From positions 124,001 to 188,000 of the forward strand of contig JADWQD010000025.1 of NCBI GenBank assembly GCA_016110215.1: 64,000 bases of DNA, written 5' to 3'. The notes beneath the pieces are model-generated. The model was not told where the DNA came from. It saw nothing but the letters and a program-made list of their open reading frames with translations, and ran no database searches. Positions within the stretch are counted from its first letter, which is position 1, and every line of letters begins with the position of its first letter. This DNA is from Capronia americana. Taxonomy: Eukaryota; Ascomycota; Eurotiomycetes; Chaetothyriales; Herpotrichiellaceae. The position numbers and the translations under genes are program-made. Below are positions 44,024 through 53,740 of the stretch, one piece after another.

Positions 44024-47000
44024 CTATATACCTTCCAACATTTTAGCATGAACATTCAGAGTCCTTCCTATCGTGGTTACCAAGTCGAAGACATGGTTGT
44101 CCGAGAACACTTCTGCCCAGAGGCGCGCCACGGCGACTCTCAAGCATGAAATCTGGCGCTGCCATGCCGTCGCGTCGTCCTTGGGTGATGGGGGTGTCGG
44201 CATCGCCATTTCTTGCAGTGTCCAGTAGTCGAGGTCCATGCCGAAAATGCGGGCGTCGCTCGCGAGATCCTCATTGGCACTGGCATTAGCAATGCTCCAG
44301 TTGCGGTCCCCTTGGCCCATGCTGGCGTGATCGCCAGCGTTGAGATTTCCGTCGCCGACGCCGTTCCAATTCATATCATTGCCGTTGGGGGTGATATTGG
44401 CACTCAGAGACAAGGCGTCGAGATCGCCTTCGGTGAAGAAACCGGATTCCAGCACCATGCCTCGAAGCATCAGCACGAGATTCTTCTCCTGCTTCGACAT
44501 TGGAGTCTGTGCAATTGTGGAGGCTAGAGCTTCGAACCATTTGTTGAGGATGACGGCACATTCGAGGGCGCACAACGATTGATTGACGCTCCAGAAGAGT
44601 GACTGGCTCCGGGCAACGAACTTGATTCCTAGCCGCACGGGCACACTCAGGGCGTGAATTGCTTGCAACAAAACCGGGGTGAGTTGCGGGTGGCGTTGAA
44701 GTGATGGCCCCGAGGTGAAGACCCGCGCAATCAAGCTGGGGTCTCTCGTTGCAAGGGCTCGACATGGACCCAGGTCAGCATATAAACGAATCCAGGCAAG
44801 CCGGAAGCAGGCAATGGCATTAAAGGAGATGGGCCCGGCGGATGCTTCAGGCTCAATGGTAGATTCCGGGCATTTCTCCCACAAGCGCTGCCAACGGTGG
44901 AGCGCACGGATGATGTTGTCGACGTCCTCGCCGTGTATATTTGTGCCAGCCGCAGTGTCGGTGCCGTCAGAACAGGGCACAGGATGGCGCTGCCGCAAAA
45001 AGTAGATGCACTGCAGTAGGCCGAAGATCAGTGCGTAGTTGCCAAGCGCTGAGATCGACGGACTATCGTCTGCATTGGCGACGGCGTCCCCAGCTTCACG
45101 TTGGAACAATCTTTGGAAGGCCGCTTGGAACGGAACGGCGGTGATTCGTGATGCGCCTCTAACCTCCTCCCACCGCTGTGCGCTAGCCGCTGCCCATTCA
45201 TCCGCGGAAGCAGGGGTGTTGCATTGGACTTCGGCCGATGGAAGAGGCGGAGCCATGTTATATGCGAGACTTTGTAGGTTGGTGAAGGTGTAAGTGATCA
45301 ACTTGACTCGCCGCCAGCTCTCGATTTCAATCCAAGCCCGCCATCGCTCCACTGTAGTACCACCTCGATCCAGGATGCTTTCAGCTTCTCGGCCCAGGCC
45401 CTCTTCGCGAGCGAGCATTGTCAGCAGACTCTGAAGAAGAATGGTCTCACCAAGCAACCCTTTTAGACCCCAGGACCCGAAGGACATCAGCGTCAGGATG
45501 GCTTGCATTGTCTGCAAACGTTGTCTGCTGGCCTTCAACATGGATTCGAGTCGGGAATGGTGCCCATTCTGATTGAGGCTTGTATCGGAGGTACCGTCGA
45601 GAGGGGATTGCCTTTCGGAACCAGGTGAATGAAGTGAATTTGTCGCAATCACCTCTGCACCAGGGAGACACGACCGCTTCAAAGTGCTAACAAGGCTCTC
45701 TTCGTGGCGGTTTTGGAGCCGAGACATGATCAGGGCCTTTGAGGCGTGGAAAAGGGGTACGCCTGTATGGCTTTCAAACCTCAATTGCGCTCCCGTGGCG
45801 CACATTGCAAGGATGAGCTCGAGAGCAGAGTTTACCACCTTGAATGTGGGCACGTGAAACAAAGGCTGGTGCTTGTACAGACTGTTGATACATCGTTCGA
45901 GATAAGCAGATATGGTATGCCGACTGGGGAGGACAAAATCTGACGGAAACACCTCCGAATGCCTAGCCACGTTGGCTTGCAGCTCGACATAATCTGCCTG
46001 CGAGACTTTCCAGCAAGGTCCCGATCCTGTGTCTAGCATCCCTCGGCCGTCTCGGCCCTTCGACTGCGTTCCCGGTAGTAATCGCAGTGAAGGAAGTGGG
46101 GAGCCGATTCGCGAAAACACATTGTTCCCTTGAATTCCGTCACAATCAGCAGTCATTCGTTGCGGGTTGTGTGATGCATGTCCTGAAAAGGGCCTTGTGT
46201 TCTGTTCACCAGATGAGACAGGCGGTGCTAGCGCTTCATCATGTTCTGATCCGGGATTCTGCTGAACAGGCGGATTGGGGGTTGAAAAATCAAGATTGCC
46301 CACAAGGAAGTCCACATTATCAAAGATGTTGTCCATCTCTAGGCCTGTTGGATTGAGTTGCGGAAAACCACGCCCGGGCTCGTGCATCTGAGGGGCATGA
46401 GGGCCATTATCTGGGTCTACTGTTCCCGTCACACTGATGCCTACCAGCGCGGGCGCACTCGTAGTCAATTCCACCGTTGGCTCCTCCCGCACCAGAGGGG
46501 CTGCCTCTGTAGGGTACACAGAAGTGCCAGTTGTGGGAAGGACATCGTCGTTCATATACTGAAAAGCGGCTTGGTCATGGAGAGTAGGGAGCAACATGTC
46601 ATCCAACGGGCCTTGCCGGTCAGTCGAAACATTGTGTGGAGAGATATGCAACTCTGCCGAGCGCTGATGATTGCTCAAGCTTAAGTTCGTATCATTTTCG
46701 GTCCCAAAAGGCTGGTGGTTGTAGCTGCCGCCGTTGTTGCTTTGATGGTGACCTTGCGCCGGCCACTGTGATACATCGTGCTGGAGTTGGTTGTTCTGAC
46801 TGTGTTGTAGTTTCCTGCGCTTCGACGGCTCAATGTTATGAGCGGATTTTTGGTGTCTTGTCAAAAGATCGCTGCGCGGGTGTCAGTAGTCATTTACATG
46901 AACTTCTTTCCTGTCCCGCTGAGACGTACTGTCTGGGATACGCTTGACCACACGGGCATTTGTACGGCGTCTCCTTTGTGTGTCTTCGCTCATGACGCTG

Positions 47001-47075
47001 GACATGATCCGGTCGTTTAAATCTCCGATCACAATACCGGCATGGGAACCTCGGTTGGGTTGTTGTATCACTCAT
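44024..47075 (-). CDS. C2H2 zinc-finger plus fungal-specific-domain transcription factor
   Basis: Nuclear regulator of 997 residues in two exons, 47075-46930 and 46871-44024 (intron 58 nt). Finger 1 is classical: Cys12, Cys15, His28, His32 (FPCRYCDRRFKRPDHVQRHERRH). Finger 2 spans the intron with a compressed Cys40-x-Cys42 start and ends HDLLTRHQKSAH, the form usual in this ascomycete class. A basic SKRRKLQ nuclear signal follows. The rest is a long Gln/Asn/Ser linker and a fungal_trans domain from about residue 320 (FPLPSRHTISAYLERCINSLYKH-like region, MCATGAQLRF, SFGSWGLKGLLGETILLQ, IESWRRVKLITYTF). It precedes, on the same strand side, the epimerase-FAH-transporter module and is its obvious candidate regulator. 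Confidence 0.92.
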
Positions 47076-47781
47076 TGGGCCTAGAAATTCGGAGGTACGC
47101 AGAGAACAGAGGTCGATACAGTCGCGCTTGCACTTGCACCATGGCCTTCTCCGGCATTGGTGATTGTTTGTCTGGAAAGAGCGAATCTATTGTATCAAGC
47201 TTAAAGGCCCAGACCTGTAGAAACAGTGGTCTAGCGTAGAGTTTGCTCAACGGCCGATGCCCGAGACGCAAGTGACACCAGACGGGCACACGGGGTATGG
47301 TAGGCATCTCCAGGCACAACCCTGCACGGCTGTCCTCATTCCCCGCGGGGCCACAAGCGTACCTATCACAGGCCTACAGAGTATATAGTACGCTTAAGAT
47401 GACATGAATATGGTGCGGTGAAGAAGAATTGCTACCTCACCAGTGCCGGTCTTGGCGCGATTACCGGCACTTCAGCTTGTCCGCACACTTTCACTTCGCA
47501 ATCACCCGCGCCTCACTTTTCGTACGGTCACGTTTCACAATGATTAATTATCATCCATTGAGTGACGGGCCCCGAGGGATTCCAGCCGTCACCTGCTTTT
47601 TTCCTTCAACTAGTAGACGCGCCTTGGCCACGAAGCAAATGTTCCTACCGAGACAATAACCTTGCGTCGACCCTCACCAGTACGTTCATCCGGCACCACT
47701 TATGCCCTGGATCCCCGAGCTTCGCGCTCGCCATCGTGGCCATTTTAGACGGGCTATGGTTCCTCTAGCCGCTGACAATGT
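47076..47781. promoter_or_regulatory. Upstream region of the C2H2 regulator
   Basis: 706 bases, also the 3' flank of the epimerase gene. No gene is recognised. It includes a TATATA-containing AT stretch near 47383. Confidence 0.45.
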
Positions 47782-48888
47782 TCAGAACTGACCATGACGC
47801 TCTTCATAGTGTGTTGGCTTGTTGATTGTCGGCATATCTCTTGCGACCCAGTCGGCGGTCCAGTCAATCATGCGGGCAAGAGAGACAACAGGGTAGCCGT
47901 ATAAGCGCTGAGCGGCGAGCGTGCTGTTGTACCACCCATACTCTGATTCGGTCCCTTCAAAGACGGGAGTTTTGCCGAAGCGACGACCGAACTCATGTGC
48001 GGCCATCCGCACGCTCATATGCTCAGCCCCACCAACATTGAGCGGACTTGCTGGCGTCGTGACGTGGGCCAGCGCTCCAAGGATCTGGGCATTGCTGTCA
48101 CCTTGCCAGATAACTGAAGCATACGCCGTCTCGATCGGTATGGGAGTCCCGCTTTTCACCCACCGGGCGATGTCGTGGAGGACGCCATACCGCATATCGA
48201 TGGCATAATTGAGTCGAATGATGCGTCCTGGGGTGTTATGGCGCTGTGAGAAATAAGAGAACATTCGCTCCCTGCCGACACAGCTCATGGCATAGTCACC
48301 AGCAGGGCTGGGCTGCACACTTTCATCCCATCCCCCGCCGCTTATTGGAGCGAAGGAGTAGACGCACAACGTCGAGAAGACGACAATGCGCGAAGCTTTG
48401 AAGCGCTCCGCTACCAGGGCCGGGACATGTGTGTTCATTGCCCAGGCAAAACTGGGATCTTCATCAGCACCAAACTTCTTTCCAGCCATGTACACGATAT
48501 TGGCGACCTCAGGCAAGGAGGCAACGGCGTCTCTGTTCAGGAGATCACAGGTGATGGTTTCCAGGCCCCAGCTCTCGAGACGTTCGCGAAGGCCCGCTTC
48601 CGAGAATCTTGCCACTCCAATGATTCGCTTCGAGGGTGCTGCACGCTTTGCCATGCGTGCAATCGTCGGGCCTACTTTACCGCCGATTCCCAGAACCATG
48701 ATATCCCCTTCCAGACCCTGGAGTAATTTCGGGAGCCAGATTGGCGGCCGTGATAATAGTTCCTCGACTGCATCCTCGGACTCAATCCTGTCGGGTAGGT
48801 TATGTGCTTCGAGATACTCTGCCATACTTTCTTGGGGACGGTAGGAAAGAGAGGAGAGAACGACACTTGGTGTCGAGGCTTCACCCAT
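47782..48888 (-). CDS. Atypical NAD-dependent epimerase/dehydratase family protein
   Basis: Extended-SDR, sugar-nucleotide-epimerase-like protein, single exon, 368 residues. The first about 60 residues precede the Rossmann fold, which carries IMVLGIGGKVGPTIARMAKR (Gly-rich loop near residue 66) and TCDLLNRDAV, NIVYMAGKKFG, VVFSTLCVYSF. The catalytic Tyr-x-x-x-Lys of the family is replaced: the sequence at that place is DYAMSCVGRERMF, with Cys at the lysine position. The C-terminal substrate region has PLNVGGAEHMSVR. Similar proteins of this subgroup occur in bacterial sugar-acid loci. The start is the first ATG of the frame. It is divergent from the FAH-family gene. Confidence 0.85.
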   Translation of the reverse strand: MGEASTPSVVLSSLSYRPQESMAEYLEAHNLPDRIESEDAVEELLSRPPIWLPKLLQGLEGDIMVLGIGGKVGPTIARMAKRAAPSKRIIGVARFSEAGLRERLESWGLETITCDLLNRDAVASLPEVANIVYMAGKKFGADEDPSFAWAMNTHVPALVAERFKASRIVVFSTLCVYSFAPISGGGWDESVQPSPAGDYAMSCVGRERMFSYFSQRHNTPGRIIRLNYAIDMRYGVLHDIARWVKSGTPIPIETAYASVIWQGDSNAQILGALAHVTTPASPLNVGGAEHMSVRMAAHEFGRRFGKTPVFEGTESEYGWYNSTLAAQRLYGYPVVSLARMIDWTADWVARDMPTINKPTHYEERHGQF

Positions 48889-49350
48889 GAAGACTGGGTC
48901 GACGTTCTGCCTTACGAACTAGAGAGAGTCTTCTGCCGTTCTTGGGGTGACAACTGCATGGACCGATGAGCCTGACCTTGATTGAGGTTCCCAAATCGAT
49001 CTGGGAAAGACTTTGACAGTCTTGTATCCCCGTCAGTGCGGACAGCAAATACCGTCGAGCATGTCTACACTATTTTCAAGTGCGCTGATCAACCATCCAG
49101 CTCCGCTCACCTGCAGGACCCATTTGGAGAGCTGTGGAGGAGACCCGCAATTTGTCTCCCCCAAATCCATGAATTCGGGTCATTGCCGCTGGTGAGGAGA
49201 CCGAGCAGCGCTTGGAGATACTACCAGTCAGGTTGTTGATGGCTGGTATTGTGCCGCCACTCGTCATCTTGTCGCCGCTCTTACTGTTGACGGCGGAGCG
49301 ATACATACTCCAAGCTTCTGAGCATCTGGTCTATTCAACCCATCTACGCG
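48889..49350. promoter_or_regulatory. Divergent promoter between epimerase-like and FAH-family genes
   Basis: 462 bases between divergent start codons, likely shared control. No further gene. Confidence 0.5.
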
Positions 49351-50388
49351 ATGCCTCCTTGTTGGACACACTTGCTTAGGTTCCTCGCAGAGGAAGATGG
49401 CCAGATCCATCTAGGTCAGGTTGATTCTAAGAAGTGGCCCGATGTCGGACTGGCGATATACAATGGCGACAGGGTCGACGCTAAGTTGGTGACTGGAACA
49501 GTCTTTGATGGTGCCGTGACGAATACCACGATGCACATATCGAAGGTATGGCGCGTGGCATAGAAATGCGCCGTGGGATGGTGTTTTCTAACTTTATTTA
49601 CAGCTGCTGCCTCCCCTTGAGATGTCCGAAGTGCCAATAATCCGCTGCTTGGGCTTGAACTACTACGAAGCTGCGAAGGAGGCCAAGGCACCCGTGCCGG
49701 AAGTGCCTGTGTTGTTTGTCAGACCGCGTACTGCGCTCAACGGCCCATATCCAGCTGCAATCAACATTCCGAAAATCGCACAGGACGGATCAAGCGACTA
49801 TGAGGCGGAGCTGAGCATAGTGCTATCGAGGACTGGTCGGGACATACCCGAAGACGAGGCCATGGATTATGTGCTGGGATACACATGTAGCAACGATGTC
49901 AGCGCTCGCACACAGCAATTCAAGAACAGCCAGTGGTCGTTCTCGAAAGGTATGTTGGCGGATGTTTTTCGTGACGCTGAAAGATTTCACTGACCTCCCT
50001 CGCAGGCCTCGACGGTTCTTGTCCTATAGGCCCTATCCTTGTTGCCCCTTCCGTCATTGAAGACCCTCATAACCTGAGGATTCGAGCAGTCTACAATGAT
50101 GGTGTCGTGCAAGATGCAAATACGCAGTGAGTAGCAAAGCAGCTATGCAGAATGCCCAGGAAGCTGATCCAGATGCCTTCACCCAGGGATATGATCCATA
50201 AGATCCCCAAAACCATTGCTTTCTTATCGCAAGGTACGACGCTGGAACGAGGCACCATAATCATGACCGGTACTGGTCCTGGCGTTGGCTTGTTCCGGAG
50301 TCCCAAGGTGGTGCTCAATCACGGCGACGACATACGCGTGGAGATCGAGAAGATCGGCACGCTCATCAACAAAATACATTACGAATGA
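49351..50388 (+). CDS. Fumarylacetoacetate hydrolase (FAH) family enzyme
   Basis: FAH-fold C-C bond hydrolase, decarboxylase or isomerase, 287 residues. Exons 49351-49545, 49604-49949, 50006-50126 and 50187-50388, all phases closed. Start region WTHLLRFLAEEDGQIHLGQVD is typical of the fungal family. The catalytic domain has CLGLNYYEAAKEAK, VLFVRPRTALNGP, the metal-ligand motif DYEAELSIVL (two Glu), the distal Asp in CSNDVSARTQQ, and IIMTGTGPGVGLF near the end. Such enzymes act on 2,4-diketo acids or acylpyruvates from aromatic or sugar-acid degradation; the substrate is not determined by sequence. Neighbours (epimerase-like, JEN transporter) suggest a carboxylic-acid breakdown route. Confidence 0.93.
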
Positions 50389-50452
50389 ACACAGACCTCG
50401 CATAACCCCGAGGTCTACAAGTGACTTCGGAGACGAAGATACTGATATATCA

Positions 50453-51226
50453 TTACTTGTCCTCTTTTCTGTGGGCGATTTCTAGCCAGTATTTGTTGCA
50501 TTCCTCACTCAGCCGTTTTATATCTCCACCGATGGCTAAATCGGCGCGATTAATTGGACTTTGGGCCTCGGTTGGTGGCAGGGATTCTTCGATGAGGACG
50601 AGATATGCCTGCTTTCCAGGACCGCCGCCATGGACTTTTCGTTCCGAGGTGCCCATGTTTCCGACGGCAGCGTCTGCCTTGTACAGTCTAACGCGTTCAA
50701 CATTGTCCGCTTCTGAGGCTGCTTCCACCCAACGTCGAGCATACATGGCCTCGGTCTCTTCATCAGGTAAATCGAATCGCAGCGAGGTGATGTAGGGGGC
50801 GGCAAATGTCCCTGAGCGGCCCGCAACAGCCAGTCTCGAGAAGATGTCTCGGGTTGGGCTGCGAAAATGCGTCAGAGCCTCGCGGGTCCACGGTGTCGGT
50901 TTATTGAGAGCTGCCATGTATGCATCCGACGAAAGGACTGATGTGGTATGAGTGTCGTAGAACATCAAGAAGTGCGGCCTGTCGTCAAGCGCACGGTACC
51001 TTCGACCTTCGACGAAGCCAGGGATGGAAACTCGCTCGGGAATATGCTCGCAGTTGTGCCATCGTTGGTATTTCAGCACGTAATCGGCGTCGATGTCGGC
51101 CCAGAAGGCCATCATGCCGGTGCAGTCGTCCATGTCAGATCCGGTGGCAATCATGGTGGCAGACCTTGTGTCGGTTCGATCTGGACTCAGGTCATAAGGC
51201 TTCAACAGTCTGTGACAAGCAGCCAA
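50453..51226 (-). CDS. Uncharacterised protein, possible EthD-like dimeric alpha/beta barrel
   Basis: Single open frame of 257 residues. The true start may be the ATG at 51154 (MIATGSDMDD, 233 residues). I do not recognise a named family with certainty. The segment MAFWADIDADYVLKYQRWHN followed by CEHIPERVSIPGF and RYRALDDRPHFLMFYD resembles small ferredoxin-like folds of the EthD/dimeric alpha-beta-barrel type, where Trp-His near a Glu-His pair is usual. A second similar half may start at FAAPYITSLRFDLP. The 3' ends of this gene and the FAH gene lie 64 bp apart, and it is divergent from the JEN-type transporter, so it probably belongs to the same module. Confidence 0.7.
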   Translation of the reverse strand: MAACHRLLKPYDLSPDRTDTRSATMIATGSDMDDCTGMMAFWADIDADYVLKYQRWHNCEHIPERVSIPGFVEGRRYRALDDRPHFLMFYDTHTTSVLSSDAYMAALNKPTPWTREALTHFRSPTRDIFSRLAVAGRSGTFAAPYITSLRFDLPDEETEAMYARRWVEAASEADNVERVRLYKADAAVGNMGTSERKVHGGGPGKQAYLVLIEESLPPTEAQSPINRADLAIGGDIKRLSEECNKYWLEIAHRKEDK

Positions 51227-51532
51227 GTTAACACGCTCGCCCCCGTGAGGGTGTTGCGAGTCTCTATTGCATCTAGCCTTGGAAGGAACAGGAGATCCTC
51301 CAATTTCTGAATCAGTCTAGGTGCATTTCCTCCACGATCCTCCTCCACACCCTCCCTCCACACCCTCCTCCAACACCCTCTCCACAGAATGCCAGCAGCG
51401 CACTTCCCAATGTGGCCCAAGATCGTCTTCACTGATCCACTCTTATGTACCAGTTCTCCTCCGTGAAACGACACCAGGCTGGTTGGAACGATACACATCG
51501 ATCTCGAAACCACAACACGACTGACAACTAGC
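51227..51532. promoter_or_regulatory. Divergent promoter between the orphan gene and the JEN-type transporter
   Basis: 306 bases between divergent start codons. CT-rich (CACCCTCCTCC-type) tracts at about 51325-51375. No gene is inside. Confidence 0.5.
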
Positions 51533-53106
51533 ATGGCTTCCCTCGACGAAGAGAAGGTAGATGTGGCCTTCGTAGAACGCTCTGCAAGTCTCCAGGACCA
51601 GCCCACTGCCAGAATGACCGCTGCACATTATCTATCCACACGTTTCTCGACGTTGAAGCCAACCTGGACAGTCCCTCCCAACCCCATCAAGTTGCTGGGT
51701 CTCCTGACCCGCAAGAATTGGCTGTTCTTCGCGGTAAGTGGATGGGCGGCGTAACCATCGCAATTGGCAAAAGATATCTGACGCGTGAGGAACAGGTTGC
51801 CATGGCAGGCTGGACCTGGGATGCCTTTGACTTCTTTACCGTTAGCTTGACCGTCACGCAGCTGGCAGCCCAATTCGGCCGGAGCAACACAGACATCACC
51901 TGGGGAATCACCCTCGTGCTGATGGTGCGCTCTATCGGAGCCATTATCTTCGGTCTCGCCAGCGATCGATACGGGCGGAAGTGGCCCTTCGTGATTGTCA
52001 ATGTCATGTTCATTATCCTGGAACTGGGCACCGGCTTCTGTCAGACGTTCCGCCAGTTTCTGGCTTGTCGCGCCCTGTTCGGCATCGCCATGGGGGGTCT
52101 ATACGGCAACGCCGTTGCCACTGCCCTGGAAGATTGCCCCCTTGCGGCCCGAGGAATCGTGTCCGGCATCCTTCAGATGGGATACATCCTGGGATATCTG
52201 CTCGCCACGGTCTTCGCACGCGCTCTGGTGGACACGACATCCCACGGCTGGCGGCCGCTATTCTGGTTCGGGGCCTGTCCACCCGTGCTGATCATCGCCT
52301 TCAGACTCACCCTGCCCGAGACGGACTCGTACCTCAACCGCGAGCGAGTGCGCAACGCGAGCAAAGCAACCATGTCGACCTTCGTCCGCGAGCTCAAATT
52401 CTCCTTCAGCAACCACTGGCTCCTCCTCGTGTACATGGTGCTCCTCACCGCGGGACTGAACTTCCAAACGCACGGCACGCAGGACCTGTACCCTCTCATG
52501 CTCAAGAGCCAGTATGGCTTCTCGGCCAACGGCGTCACCATCACCAACGTGGTCGCCAACCTAGGCGGCTTCGCCGGCGGCGTCACCTGCGGCTGGATCT
52601 CCGACATCTTCGGCCGCCGCGCCACCCTGATCGTCACTTTCCTCGTCTCGGCCGCCCTGCTCTATCCCTACACCTTCGTCTCATCCAGGGCAACCGCGGC
52701 GGCGGGCTTTTTCGAGCAGTTCTTCATCGAGGGCGCCATGGGCGTTGTGCCCATCCACCTGCTCGAACTGTCGCCCGGTTCCTTGAGGACCTTCTCCGTC
52801 GGCACGGCGTACCAGCTGGGAAACCTCGCCTCGTCCGCGAGTTCGACCATCGAAGCCACGCTCGGCGAGCGCTTCCCGCTGACCCCCACCGCGGCGGGCG
52901 CGAAACGGTACGACTACGGCAAGGTGATTTGCATCTTCACGGCCTGCTGCCTGCTGTACAACCTCTTGATCGTGCTGGTCGGGCCGGAGAAGAAGGGCGT
53001 GAGCCTCAACGTCGAGGACGACGGGGTCATGAAGCAGGCGGTCGGCCACGAGCACGTCGACGAGATTTTAGCCGCCAAATTGCAGGCGGGCATTGATGTC
53101 AAGTGA
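51533..53106 (+). CDS. JEN/SHS-family carboxylate:H+ symporter (MFS)
   Basis: Plasma-membrane monocarboxylate or dicarboxylate transporter of the MFS, 503 residues. Exons 51533-51733 and 51796-53106 (62-nt intron, phase 0). Diagnostic JEN features: NWLFFAVAMAGWTWDAFDFF at helix 1, SDRYGRKWP (MFS signature loop), and above all NFQTHGTQDLYPLML in helix 7, which matches the JEN family motif Asn-x-x-(Ser/His)-His-x-(Ser/Thr)-Gln-Asp. The loop ISDIFGRRATLI follows. The N-terminal tail of about 65 residues is cytosolic and contains PPNPIKLLGLLTRKNW, also family-typical. A GC-rich alternative frame of 371 codons overlaps but is a shadow. Likely cargo is a small carboxylate such as lactate, succinate or a related acid; here it could import the acid degraded by the neighbours. 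Confidence 0.94.
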
Positions 53107-53740
53107 GTCAGCCAGCCAGCCATCCAGCCAGGCCAGCCGCCTCTCGGGGCATCATCAGCCTCGTTGAACCAAGCGGATCCGTTGTATTTCGTGCGGCGTT
53201 CTTCTCGGTCCGTTTGTGACACAAAAGACCATTGTATTGAATGCATGCAAAAAAGGCTTTTTCATCTCGGCCACAACCACGTCCACGTCCCCTTCCTCCC
53301 ACGCGCGCGCTCTCTTTCTCTCTCTCTGCGTGCGAAAGTCCGTCTTTTCCCAAACATAAGTGTGCCACGCCCTGCACGGTGCATATATACATACATGCTT
53401 AGCTTGGCGAAAGAAGAGGAAGCTAACAGGTACCTCATGTTTACAGAGACAGAGAGAGGCACCACAGTGTGAGGGTATCTCGTCGGCGTGACTGGCCCGC
53501 TCATCCCAGCGACGGAGACACGACGACATTTTCCGGAATCCACTTTGCGTAGCGAGAAAAACAACCGAGAGAAGATCTAGCCAGGTATGGGTATCTATCA
53601 TTCATTGCCGGTCCCTGCCGTGTTCGTTTCATCTCAATTCCAGCTCAGTCCCATTTCACGTTCATTCACGTCATAAACAAACCCAATCGTGGGTCCTATG
53701 TGGCCTGCATACTACAAAGAAGGGTTCCTCGGGCCAAAAA
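53107..53740. other. Intergenic between convergent genes
   Basis: 634 bases between the JEN-type transporter and GCP2. It contains a short (CT)n run at about 53311-53328. No gene is recognised. Confidence 0.55.

Noticed and set aside
51981..53096. Plus-strand 371-codon frame rich in Arg, His and Pro
   Set aside because: Shifted-frame shadow of the JEN-type transporter, produced by GC-rich third codon positions.
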